Shown: in pieces, positions 1 to 7,526 of the stretch
How positions within the stretch are numbered: position 1 is the first letter of the stretch
Layout: each line of letters begins with the position of its first letter
NCBI RefSeq assembly: GCF_019052805.1
Contig: NZ_JAHQRJ010000001.1
Span: 3,100,001-3,164,000 of the forward strand
From: Noviherbaspirillum sp. L7-7A
GTDB lineage: Bacteria > Pseudomonadota > Gammaproteobacteria > Burkholderiales > Burkholderiaceae_D
DNA length: 64,000 nt
Direction of reading: 5' to 3'
Notes under the pieces: generated by a model
What the model saw: the letters and a program-made list of their open reading frames with translations, nothing else
What the model was told of the DNA's origin: nothing
Database searches by the model: none
Position numbers and translations under genes: made by a program

Positions 1-586
1 CCGCCCCGTCTGCCTCACCTGCCTGCGCCCGGCGCGCGCCTGCATCTGCCCGTGGGCAGCGCCAACCGCCAACCAGGTGGGTGTACTCCTCTTGCAGCAT
101 CCGCTGGAAACCGGCCATGCCAAGAACAGCCTGGCCCTGCTGCGGCTCTCCCTGGCACGACATACCGTAGCCGTGGGCGAGGCATTCCCGCCCGACCAGC
201 TGCAGTCGCTGCTCCATGGTGCCAAAGCCGGAAAGACCCAGCCAGTGCTGCTGTATCCCGGGGCACCGGACGCACCGTCCTATCTGCCCGACCCTGACGG
301 CCCGCCGCCGCGGCTGGTGGTGCTGGACGCGACCTGGCGCAAGAGCCGCAAGATGCTGGCGCTGAACCCGGCGCTGCAGGCCCTGCCCCGGCTGCCGCTG
401 TCGGCGCCGCCGCCATCGCAGTACCTGATCAGGAAGGCGCACAAGCCGGGGCAGCTGTCGACGCTGGAAGCGGTCTGCCATGCGCTGGCCCGGCTGGAGG
501 GGAATGCGGCCCGCTACCGGCCGCTGCTGCGGGCCTTCGACGGCTTCGTCGCGCAGCAGCTGGCCTTCCGCGACAAGGCGGATTAA
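1..586 (+). CDS. DTW-domain tRNA-uridine aminocarboxypropyltransferase (5' partial)
   Basis: The reading frame is already open at base 2 and runs to a TAA, so the start lies before the window. The first visible residues carry the zinc-type pattern CxxCxRPxxxCxC, which is the N-terminal signature of the DTW family. Further on LDATWRKSRKM supplies the DxTW motif that names the family, and STLEAVCHAL matches the conserved C-terminal helix. The family (E. coli TapT/YfiP) transfers the 3-amino-3-carboxypropyl group of S-adenosylmethionine to a tRNA uridine (acp3U). About 194 residues are visible, so only a short N-terminus is missing. It overlaps the convergent HD-domain gene by 4 bp. Family assignment is firm; the exact tRNA target is inferred. 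Confidence 0.9.
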   Translation, partial: RPVCLTCLRPARACICPWAAPTANQVGVLLLQHPLETGHAKNSLALLRLSLARHTVAVGEAFPPDQLQSLLHGAKAGKTQPVLLYPGAPDAPSYLPDPDGPPPRLVVLDATWRKSRKMLALNPALQALPRLPLSAPPPSQYLIRKAHKPGQLSTLEAVCHALARLEGNAARYRPLLRAFDGFVAQQLAFRDKAD

Positions 587-1242
587 CTCCCTGCCGCAGC
601 CCCGCCCCACTCCTCGATAAACCGGTCGCGATATGCCCGCAGCCAGTCCAGGCGCTCGTTGGCCAGCGCCTGGCCGGCTGCGGTCTGCATGGTGGCCGGC
701 AGGGTCGCCAGCTTGCATTCGATATGGTCGAGCGCATAGGCGCGGTCGTCCGGTTCGCGATGCATGGCGCCCGGATCGTCCGCATGCGCAAGCGCCGAGC
801 CCATGCGGCCGGCGGTGTAGAACAGCCGCGCCAGGCCGATCGCGCCCAGCGCATCCAGACGGTCGGCATCCTGGACGATGCGCGCTTCCAGGGTGCGCGG
901 CGCAATCGCCGCGGAAAAGCTGTGGGCCTCGATCGCATGCGCCACCGCCGCCAGCCGGTCCGGCGGAAAGCCGGCCTGCGACAGCTTTACCGTCGCCAGC
1001 GCGGCCGCCTGGCGCGAGGCGGCGCTGCGCTGCGGATGGTTTTTCGGCAGGTTCACCAGGTCATGCAGATAGCAGGCGGCCAGGACCACCAGGGCGTCGG
1101 CTTCAGGGGAACGGGCCAGCAGCCTGGCGGCGCTTTGCCAGACCCGGTGCAAGTGCTGCAGGTCATGGGCACCATCGTCGCCCGTGGCTGACTGGGCGAT
1201 GGCCGCCAGCCGTGGCTGCCAGTATGTGATCAGGTCATTCAT
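583..1242 (-). CDS. HD-domain phosphohydrolase (YedJ-like)
   Basis: A 219-residue soluble protein with the metal-binding HD-superfamily layout: H26 in HDLQHLHRV, the HD pair at residues 60-61 in CYLHDLVNLP, and a distal Asp in IVQDADRLDALG (about residue 127). This arrangement is that of YedJ-type metal-dependent phosphohydrolases, whose natural substrates are mostly unknown. I place the start at the Met of MNDLITYWQ because the family begins close to the first helix; the frame stays open to another ATG at 1350, which would add a 36-residue Arg/Lys-rich leader of no recognisable kind. No strong ribosome binding site decides between them. The gene is convergent with the tRNA-modification gene and overlaps it by 4 bp. 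Confidence 0.8.
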   Translation of the reverse strand: MNDLITYWQPRLAAIAQSATGDDGAHDLQHLHRVWQSAARLLARSPEADALVVLAACYLHDLVNLPKNHPQRSAASRQAAALATVKLSQAGFPPDRLAAVAHAIEAHSFSAAIAPRTLEARIVQDADRLDALGAIGLARLFYTAGRMGSALAHADDPGAMHREPDDRAYALDHIECKLATLPATMQTAAGQALANERLDWLRAYRDRFIEEWGGAAAGS

Positions 1243-1438
1243 TGCATTCGGTAGTTGATCCGGATGCCGGCATGGTAAGGCAGGCCGTCGTTTTTCCTCT
1301 GCATTGTCGTGTCGTTTTTCAGCAAAAGTTTCTTTATTGCATTGCTGCATCGAAGCATTTCCCCTAGCCTGTCAACTTTCCTCAATGCACTTTTCCGGGC
1401 GCATGCGTGTCGTCTGGTGACTAATTCTTTCTTCTTTC

Positions 1439-2593
1439 ATGCTCATTTCAAGACAAGAACGCAGCCTGCTGCCTTTCGTCACATTGCAGGGCGCAGTCGG
1501 CACCCTGTCCGGCTTCATCGGTTTTTTCCTGATGGGTGGCAGCCGCCATGAAGCAATGTTCGAATTCACTGCATTGCTGCTGACGGTGGCAATGATCGCC
1601 GCGGTGCTGGCCTATGGCCTCGGTCCGCGGCTGGGGCTGGGCGGCAAGACGCTGATGAAGCTGGGCTTTTTCCTGCCGGGCGTGGTGCTGTTGTCCGGCA
1701 ACCAGACCGTATGGGCATTGTCGATTGCCTTTGGCGGCTTTCTCGGCCTGACCTGGAGCGCCCGCCACTGGCTGGAAATGCAACTGCTGTCGGACAGCCA
1801 GCGCGACGGCTACGCCTCGCATGCGGGCGCACTGGGCGTGGCCGGCGGCATCGTGGCCACGCTGGTGGCGACCATGCTGCTGGCCCAGACCGGCAACAGC
1901 GCCCGCCTGCTGTATGCGCTGTACGGCGCGGCCTGCCTGCTGGCCGCCTGGCGGCTCGGACGCGGCATGCCGGATGCGCCGCTGCAACCGCTGAAAGCGC
2001 CGTTCGCGCTGGTGAGGCAGCCGCAATTCCTGGCCTGCCTGCCGCTGTTTTTCCTCGAGTCGGGCCTGTTCGGCCTGGGCCAGGCGGTCACCTCGATCGG
2101 CGCCTCGCGCGCAATGGGCTCGGCCACCGCGCTGGGCTGGGTCGCCACCGTCGCCGGCCTGGCCGGCGGCGTGGGCCTCTACCTGTCGGCGAAGAAGCGC
2201 GATGTCGACAACCGCGGCTCCTGGCTCGGCGGCTCCTGCCTGGCCATGGCGATGGCCTTCCTGTTCCTGGCCGGCAGCGCCTGGCTGCCGGGCCTGTTCG
2301 TGGTCCACCTGATCGCCAAGGCCGCCGCCGGCCCCTTCCTGGGCGCCAGCGAGCATGTGCTGAACCAGCGCGCGCTGGATATCCACGGCGACCTTGGCGA
2401 CCGCATCGTGGTGCGCGAGGTCACGCTCTGGGTACTGCGCATGGCCTCGCTGCTGGGTTTCTGGGCATTGTCGGTGACGATGTCGCCTTCCATGATGCTG
2501 GCGGTCGGCGCCGCGCTGATGGCGCTGGCAGTGGGGCTGGAATACCTGGTGGCGCAGGCCTGGTTCGGGGAAGGCGCGCGGCAGGCGGCGTGA
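1439..2593 (+). CDS. MFS-like multi-pass membrane protein
   Basis: 384 residues, dominated by about ten to twelve hydrophobic segments with short charged loops, such as the ARHWLEMQLL and SAKKRDVDNRG loops. The overall look is that of a major-facilitator-type transporter, but I do not see a diagnostic substrate motif, so the cargo is unknown. Hydrophobic segments start right after a 10-residue N-terminus and continue to a last helix ending about residue 375. There is no good Shine-Dalgarno sequence before the ATG (the upstream stretch is pyrimidine-rich), so translation may be weak or start elsewhere. It stands alone between two minus-strand genes and is not obviously part of an operon. Confidence 0.7.
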   Translation: MLISRQERSLLPFVTLQGAVGTLSGFIGFFLMGGSRHEAMFEFTALLLTVAMIAAVLAYGLGPRLGLGGKTLMKLGFFLPGVVLLSGNQTVWALSIAFGGFLGLTWSARHWLEMQLLSDSQRDGYASHAGALGVAGGIVATLVATMLLAQTGNSARLLYALYGAACLLAAWRLGRGMPDAPLQPLKAPFALVRQPQFLACLPLFFLESGLFGLGQAVTSIGASRAMGSATALGWVATVAGLAGGVGLYLSAKKRDVDNRGSWLGGSCLAMAMAFLFLAGSAWLPGLFVVHLIAKAAAGPFLGASEHVLNQRALDIHGDLGDRIVVREVTLWVLRMASLLGFWALSVTMSPSMMLAVGAALMALAVGLEYLVAQAWFGEGARQAA

Positions 2594-2600
2594 GGGGGGA

Positions 2601-2975
2601 TCAGGATTTCCCGAGCACGTAAGGGGTACGCACTTCACCCTCGACGCCTGACGGAAAATCCCTGGTGTTTCGGGTGATGAGCAGCCTGTGGCTGGTTCGG
2701 GCGCAAGCCAGGATGATGGCATCGGGCAGCTTGATTTTTCGGCCCTGGCGTATCCGGACCGCTTCCGCCGCAACATCGCTATCGATCGCCACCAGTCTGA
2801 ACCCTGATAGAAAGGTCTTGATACGGCCGGCATCTTTTCCAGCGCCCACCATGACCTCCATCCAGGTGATCAGGCTAATGGCCTTGTCGTCATACAATGC
2901 GATTTCCTCTCTGGCTGCTTCGATGCCGTTCAGGAAATCAATCAGGATATTGGTATCGAAAAGAGCGCTTACCAT
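2601..2975 (-). CDS. vapC: PIN-domain ribonuclease toxin (VapC/FitB type)
   Basis: A 124-residue PIN domain with all four acidic metal ligands visible: D7 (FDTNIL), E40 (ITWMEVMVG), D85 (KLPDAIILACA) and D106 (TRNTRDFPSG). PIN toxins are Mg2+-dependent endoribonucleases that cut specific tRNAs or rRNA and stop translation when their antitoxin is lost. Its start overlaps the end of the upstream ribbon-helix-helix gene by 7 nt, the translationally coupled order expected of an antitoxin-toxin pair. Length and motif spacing are normal, so the toxin looks intact. The substrate RNA cannot be read from sequence, and a FitB-like role in growth-rate control is an equally possible subfamily assignment. 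Confidence 0.88.
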   Translation of the reverse strand: MVSALFDTNILIDFLNGIEAAREEIALYDDKAISLITWMEVMVGAGKDAGRIKTFLSGFRLVAIDSDVAAEAVRIRQGRKIKLPDAIILACARTSHRLLITRNTRDFPSGVEGEVRTPYVLGKS

Positions 2976-3184
2976 TCCGAACGCATATCCTCCTGATACT
3001 GGACGCCATCGATGCCACGGTTCTTCCAGATGCCAAAAACATCGGCAGTAGAGGGCCGATGCTGGTCCACATAAGCGGCAACGGCACGTCGGATCACTTC
3101 GGCGCGCGGCAACTTTTCAGCAGCCGCGATCGCATTGAGTTCTTCCACACAAGGCTGTGGCAGGTCTACCAGGATGCGTGCCAT
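2969..3184 (-). CDS. vapB: Ribbon-helix-helix antitoxin (VapB/FitA type)
   Basis: A 71-residue protein beginning MARILVDLPQ, a typical RHH beta-strand, followed by two helices (CVEELNAIAAAEKLPRAEVIRRAVAAYV) and a C-terminal tail that would wrap the toxin. RHH antitoxins bind DNA as dimers and repress their own operon together with the toxin. I chose the ATG at 3184 because GGGGA lies 6 nt before it; in-frame ATGs at 3196 and 3223 would add MGKT or a longer AT-rich-encoded leader that overlaps the proposed operator. It directly precedes and overlaps the PIN toxin gene. Intact by length and motif. Confidence 0.85.
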   Translation of the reverse strand: MARILVDLPQPCVEELNAIAAAEKLPRAEVIRRAVAAYVDQHRPSTADVFGIWKNRGIDGVQYQEDMRSEW

Positions 3185-3202
3185 CGTTTTCCCCATTTCA
3201 AT

Positions 3203-3223
3203 GATATATGAAGTGTATATCAA
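3203..3223 (-). promoter_or_regulatory. Palindromic operator of the toxin-antitoxin operon
   Basis: A perfect 7-bp inverted repeat TGATATA-N7-TATATCA ends 19 bp before the antitoxin start codon in an AT-rich patch. The outer arm on the minus strand also supplies a TTGATA that could serve as a -35 element. Position and symmetry fit the autoregulatory operator of RHH antitoxins such as FitA, which binds two half-sites. The palindrome is seen; its function is inferred. Confidence 0.6.
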
Positions 3224-3324
3224 AAAACCTGCACGCCGAGGGAATGCCGTCGCCGCGGCACCTGATCAAGTGATGGCAATGATGAGGCAACAGCCTTTTC
3301 CCCATCCCGGCCGCGCCGCGTCAT

Positions 3325-4911
3325 TTATGCAAAACTCCGGTCCGTCGGCGGCGTCCACTGGTACAGCCAGGTCTCGGTCAGCGGCTGGCCATCCACTTCC
3401 AGATACAGCCGCAGGTTGACGGGCGCCTTGTCGGTGTCGGCCAGCTTCAGGTCGAACATGGCCCGGTATCCCTTCACCGAGTCCAGCGGCCGCGCCGAGG
3501 TGATTTCCACTGTGCCGTGGCTGGCCGTGATCACCGGCTTGACCACCGCCTTGCTGCTTAGAAGTCCCAGATCGCCGCCGGCGAAATCGATGGCGAAGCG
3601 CCAGGAGAAGTACTTGCGCTTCTGGCCGATCACGCCGCCGACGCCGGTACGCGTTGCGACCACGGTGGCGAGATTGGGCACGGCCGGCATCTTCGTGCCC
3701 CAGTGGAGGCGATAGCCAAACAGCAGTTCCTGGCCCGGCTGCGGCTTTTCTTCGGGGTTCCAGAAGGCGACGATGTTGTCGAAGGTTTCATCCACCGTCG
3801 GGATTTCCACCAGCTGTACCGAGCCCTTGCCCCAGCCCGCCTTGGGCTCGACCCACAGGCTGGGCCGGCGGTCGTAGAACACGCCGTCATCCTGGTAATG
3901 CTCGAAATTGCGGTCGCGCTGCAAGAGGCCGAAGCCGCGCGGATTGTTGTCGGCATAGGCGTTGAAGCGCAGCTGCGGCGGATTGGCCAGCGGCCGCCAG
4001 ATCCATTCTCCGCTGCCGGTCCACATGGCCAGGCCGTCGCTGTCATGGATTTCCGGACGCCAGTCATTGGCCATGCGGCGGTCGTTCTCGCCGTACTGGT
4101 ACATGCTTGTCAGCGGGCCGATGCCGAGCCGCTCGATGGCCTTCCTTGGATAGAGCGCGGCGTCGACATCCATCGCGGTGGTGGCGCCGGGCACGATCTC
4201 GAAGCGGTAGGCGCCGGCGACGCTGGGCGAATCGAGCAGCGCATAGACCACCAGCTTGCTCGAATCCTTGCCTGGCCGTTCCAGCCAGAAGTCGCGGAAC
4301 ATCGGGAATTCCTCCGGCCGCTCCATGCCGGTGTCGATCGCCAGGCCGCGCGCCGACAGGCCATACTGCCACTCGCCGCCCACCGCACGGAAATAGCTGG
4401 CGCCGAGGAAGGCGGTGATGTCTCGCGTGAGATCGGTATGGAAATTGACGCGGAAGCCGGCAAAGCCCAGGTCCCTGGGCAGTTCGCCGCCCTTCAGGCC
4501 GCTCTTGCCGTAGTTGAACATTTCCGGGTCATAGGCCAGTTCGCGGGCCATGCCGTCCACCACTTCATGGATCTGCACCGGCTGCTTGAAGAACAGGCCG
4601 AGGTGGAAGAACTTCACCTGGAAGCGCAGCTTGTCGTTGGCCCACAGCGCATGGTCGTCACGGTAGCCGATGGCCTGGTACTGGTCCCAGTCCAGCGCCG
4701 CCACCCGGGGCGGCAGCTGGTCGGTCACGGGCTTGTACGGCTGCTGCGCCATCTCGCGGGCGCGGCCCTTGAGCCAGGCGTAGTCGAAGGACTGGGCCTT
4801 GCCCAGGGTTTTGAGTCGGGTCGGGGTGTCGCTGGCGGCAGCGGGCCGGGGCAAATAAATGCCGGCCAGGGCCAGCGCGGCGGATGCCTTGAGCAGGTCA
4901 CGACGATGCAT
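3325..4911 (-). CDS. opgD: Periplasmic glucan biosynthesis protein OpgD/MdoD
   Basis: A 528-residue protein of the MdoG/OpgG family that shapes osmoregulated periplasmic glucans (or hydrolyses beta-1,2-glucan backbones, as shown for E. coli OpgD). The N-terminus MHRRDLLKASAALALAG is a twin-arginine signal with cleavage near PAAASD, which favours OpgD over the Sec-exported OpgG. Family stretches follow in order: FDYAWLKGRA, YRDDHALWANDKLRFQ, FFHLGLFFKQPVQI, FNYGKSGLKG, FRVNFHTDLTRD, and the C-terminal immunoglobulin-like domain ending in WLYQWTPP. Start chosen at 4911 because AGGAGCTCC precedes it. It stands alone, with 211 bp before it that separate it from the nucleotidase gene. Confidence 0.92.
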   Translation of the reverse strand: MHRRDLLKASAALALAGIYLPRPAAASDTPTRLKTLGKAQSFDYAWLKGRAREMAQQPYKPVTDQLPPRVAALDWDQYQAIGYRDDHALWANDKLRFQVKFFHLGLFFKQPVQIHEVVDGMARELAYDPEMFNYGKSGLKGGELPRDLGFAGFRVNFHTDLTRDITAFLGASYFRAVGGEWQYGLSARGLAIDTGMERPEEFPMFRDFWLERPGKDSSKLVVYALLDSPSVAGAYRFEIVPGATTAMDVDAALYPRKAIERLGIGPLTSMYQYGENDRRMANDWRPEIHDSDGLAMWTGSGEWIWRPLANPPQLRFNAYADNNPRGFGLLQRDRNFEHYQDDGVFYDRRPSLWVEPKAGWGKGSVQLVEIPTVDETFDNIVAFWNPEEKPQPGQELLFGYRLHWGTKMPAVPNLATVVATRTGVGGVIGQKRKYFSWRFAIDFAGGDLGLLSSKAVVKPVITASHGTVEITSARPLDSVKGYRAMFDLKLADTDKAPVNLRLYLEVDGQPLTETWLYQWTPPTDRSFA

Positions 4912-5122
4912 GGAGCTCCTTTTCTGAAGAGGAATGGGGCGCAATGGCTGAATCGGATGCGGCGGCGACAGACACACATATGCTGCGCCGCAACGGCGAA
5001 GCCGACACTATACAAGAGGCCGGAGATACGGTTGAGCTTGCCGGAACCCCGGGCGGGATATGGTCAATGCCGCTACACGGCGTGTTGAAAGCCGGAAAAG
5101 CGCTTTCCTTTTGAACCTGTCC

Positions 5123-5848
5123 TCAGCGCAGGCGCCGCAAATGCCGCGGCAGTTGCATCACCGACCGAAGCTTCACATCCACATAGCCTGGCTTGCGCGT
5201 GTGCGCCAGCGCCCGGTGCGCGCTGCTGTGCTGGCGCTGGACTGCCTGCGCCGGCAGGTACTGGGTGATCCAGGCCGTGCGCATGCCGAGCTGGCGCGCG
5301 CCCTTCAGATGGCCGACCGTGTCTTCCACCAGCACGCAGCGGCCAGGCACCAGGCGGTTCCTGGCCATCAGCCTTTTGAGCATCAGCCGTGACGGCTTGG
5401 GCCGCAGCTGCCGGTGCACCGTCATCGCCTCGATCGGCACATGCTGGGCGAAATGGCGGTGCAGGCCGAGATGGCGCAGCACCTCCTGCGAATAGCGGCG
5501 CGGCGCATTCGTCAGCAGGATCTTCCTGCCCGGCAGCCGGGCCAGGAGCCTGCCCAGGCCGCGCTCGGCGCGGATCATGGCGGCGAGGTCGTCGAACTGG
5601 TGTGCCTCATGCAGGAAGTCGTCGACCCGCACCTGATGGTGGCGCACCATGCCCAGGAGCGTTGCGCCATAGCGCTGCCAGTAAGCCAGCCGCGCCGCGT
5701 TCACCGCCTCCGGCGTGGCCGCCATGCCGTTTCGTTCCAGCACCTTCGCGATATAGACATTCATGTTGGCGGTGATCGCCGGGAAGATCGCGTGCGACGC
5801 GTTGTGCAGGGTGTTGTCGAGGTCGAACAGCCAGGTCAGCTTGGGCAT
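5123..5848 (-). CDS. HAD-family pyrimidine 5'-nucleotidase
   Basis: 241 residues of the haloacid dehalogenase superfamily with all four catalytic motifs: D9 and D11 in FDLDNTL (nucleophile and acid/base), Thr in ILLTNAPRR, Lys in LRPKPSRL, and the acidic pair in VLVEDTVGHLKGA. The helical cap and the TNAP..RRY signature are those of the pyrimidine 5'-nucleotidase subfamily (yeast SDT1/Phm8-like), which dephosphorylates UMP/CMP. The C-terminus is Arg/His-rich (ending LPRHLRRLR), a little longer than usual. It lies 48 bp downstream of argB on the same strand, a neighbourhood common in Burkholderiales, so the two probably share a transcript. Confidence 0.85.
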   Translation of the reverse strand: MPKLTWLFDLDNTLHNASHAIFPAITANMNVYIAKVLERNGMAATPEAVNAARLAYWQRYGATLLGMVRHHQVRVDDFLHEAHQFDDLAAMIRAERGLGRLLARLPGRKILLTNAPRRYSQEVLRHLGLHRHFAQHVPIEAMTVHRQLRPKPSRLMLKRLMARNRLVPGRCVLVEDTVGHLKGARQLGMRTAWITQYLPAQAVQRQHSSAHRALAHTRKPGYVDVKLRSVMQLPRHLRRLR

Positions 5849-5896
5849 GAAATAAAAAAGCGCGGCAACGCCGCGCCTGTATCGGAAAACGCGTTA

Positions 5897-6796
5897 TCAG
5901 TGCGAGCGGATCATGGTGCCGAAGGCCTGCTCGGTCAGCACTTCCAGCAGCAGCGAATGCTCGATGCGGCCGTCGACGATGTGAACCGTATTGACACCCG
6001 ACTTGGCAGCGTCCAGCGCCGACGAGATCTTGGGCAGCATGCCGCCGGAGATGGTGCCGTCGTTGAACATCTCGTCGATCTCGCGCGCCGACAGGTCGGT
6101 CAGCAGATTGCCCTGCTTGTCCATCACGCCCGGGATGTTGGTCATCATGATCAGCTTTTCCGCATGCAGGATTTCCGCGATCTTGCCGGCCACGAGGTCG
6201 GCATTGATGTTGTAGGCCTGGCCGTCGGCGCCGAAGCCGATCGGCGAGATGATGGGAATGAAGGCATCGTCCTGCAGCGCCTTGACCACCGCCGGATTGA
6301 TCGCCTCGATCTCGCCGACATAGCCGATGTCGAGGAACTGGCCGGGGTTCTCGCGGTCCGGCATCTGCATCTTGCGGGCGCGGATCAGGCCGCCGTCCTT
6401 GCCGGTCAGGCCCACCGCCTGGCCGCCGTAGTGATTGATCAGCATCACGATGTCCTGCTGCACCTCGCCGCCCAGCACCCACTCCACCACTTCCATGGTT
6501 TCCTCGTCGGTGATGCGCATGCCCTGCACGAAGGTGCCCTGCTTGCCGATCTTCTTCAGCGCATTGTCGATCTGCGGCCCGCCGCCATGCACCACCACCG
6601 GGTTCATGCCGACCAGCTTCAGCAGGATCACGTCGCGCGCGAAGCCGTGCTTCAGGCGCTCTTCGGTCATCGCATTGCCGCCGTACTTGACGACGATGGT
6701 CTTGCCGTGGAATTTGCGGATGTAGGGCAAGGCTTGCGCAAGAATCTCGGCCTTGATGCCGGATGACACCTGCGACAGGTCGGCGAAATCGGTCAT
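5897..6796 (-). CDS. argB: Acetylglutamate kinase
   Basis: 299 residues of the amino-acid kinase fold catalysing the second step of arginine synthesis, phosphorylation of N-acetyl-L-glutamate. Visible motifs: KYGGNAM near the N-terminus (ATP phosphate binding), [11 protein letters not shown] (substrate/glycine-rich loop), [13 protein letters not shown], and the C-terminal [13 protein letters not shown] region. Start placed at the Met of MTDFADLSQ; the frame is open 105 nt further, but that leader is not conserved in the family. The downstream neighbour is the pyrimidine nucleotidase. A 158-bp divergent region separates it from the small Cys-rich gene and should hold both promoters. Confidence 0.96.
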   Translation of the reverse strand: MTDFADLSQVSSGIKAEILAQALPYIRKFHGKTIVVKYGGNAMTEERLKHGFARDVILLKLVGMNPVVVHGGGPQIDNALKKIGKQGTFVQGMRITDEETMEVVEWVLGGEVQQDIVMLINHYGGQAVGLTGKDGGLIRARKMQMPDRENPGQFLDIGYVGEIEAINPAVVKALQDDAFIPIISPIGFGADGQAYNINADLVAGKIAEILHAEKLIMMTNIPGVMDKQGNLLTDLSAREIDEMFNDGTISGGMLPKISSALDAAKSGVNTVHIVDGRIEHSLLLEVLTEQAFGTMIRSH

Positions 6797-6954
6797 GACT
6801 GTTCCAAATTGAGAGATGGGCGCGATTTTACAACGAAAGCCCAGGCGCCCCTGGCGGATTTTTCCGTAAAAAATGGCCGGATATCGGATAAATTGCAACA
6901 AGGCGTTTCAAGTCTGACAAGCAGGTTTTCCCGACCATTTTCAAAAGGATATCG

Positions 6955-7140
6955 ATGAGCACATGCAGCCGTTGCGGCGCCGACTTTGAATGCGGCATGG
7001 TGGAGGCGCTGGACACCCCATGCTGGTGCACCGCGCTGCCGGCGCTGCCCGCTGACAGCCTGCCCGACGCCGACGACGGCCGCTGCCTTTGCCCTGCCTG
7101 CCTGAAGGCGTGGATGGAAGGCCTGGACGGGCCGGCATGA
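6955..7140 (+). CDS. Small cysteine-rich CWC-family protein
   Basis: 61 residues with eight cysteines (C4, C7, C13, C23, C25, C44, C46, C49) and the CWC tripeptide at 23-25 that defines the cysteine-rich CWC family. The CxxC pairs suggest a bound zinc ion. AAGGA lies 6-7 nt before the ATG. Function of the family is unknown. Divergent from argB. Confidence 0.75.
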   Translation: MSTCSRCGADFECGMVEALDTPCWCTALPALPADSLPDADDGRCLCPACLKAWMEGLDGPA

Positions 7141-7526
7141 AGACTGGCGAAACGCGCGGCGCCCGGGGCGTGTGATCAATCTCGGGACGGGGATGCGAAC
7201 TTCGTCGCCCCGGCCACGTCCGGCCGGTTCGGGCGAAGCTGCATCCTTCGGGGCGCTATAACAGGCGCCTGCCGGATGGGCCGGCCCCACGGTTGCCGGC
7301 GCAACCGGGCAGGGACTTCTGTTACACACGCCGGCCACTTCGATAAGCAATACGCACTTCGGATGCCCTCCCATTGCTGACGCGTGAAATGGCAACACGA
7401 CGCAAGCAGGCCGTAGTCCACGTAATCCGATGAGATACGGAGCGCAGGCAAGAGACCTCACCGCATGCCTCGCCAACAACGGCCCGATGCCTTTCCCCAT
7501 GCAGCCTGTCTCTTCAAGGAATCTTC
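7141..7526. other. 386-bp non-coding stretch before the ankyrin gene
   Basis: No convincing coding region on either strand: the open frames here lack ribosome binding sites and family motifs. The most obvious structure is a large imperfect inverted repeat at 7191-7246. The 3' end supplies AAGGA 6 nt before the ankyrin start. I found no plant-inducible-promoter box and no clear sigma-70 promoter. Confidence 0.5.
7191..7246. repeat. Large imperfect extragenic palindrome
   Basis: Arms pair in three blocks: GGATGC (7191-7196) with GCATCC (7241-7246), CTTCG (7200-7204) with CGAAG (7234-7238), and CCGGCC (7210-7215) with GGCCGG (7222-7227), closing on a six-base loop. No T-run follows, so it is not a standard terminator. 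It could be a REP-like element or a leader hairpin. Confidence 0.5.

Noticed and set aside
7201-7233. Possible plant-inducible-promoter box (TTCGT...TTCGG) before the ankyrin gene
   Set aside because: The two TTCGB boxes are separated by 22 bp, not the required 15-16, and one lies within the palindrome.
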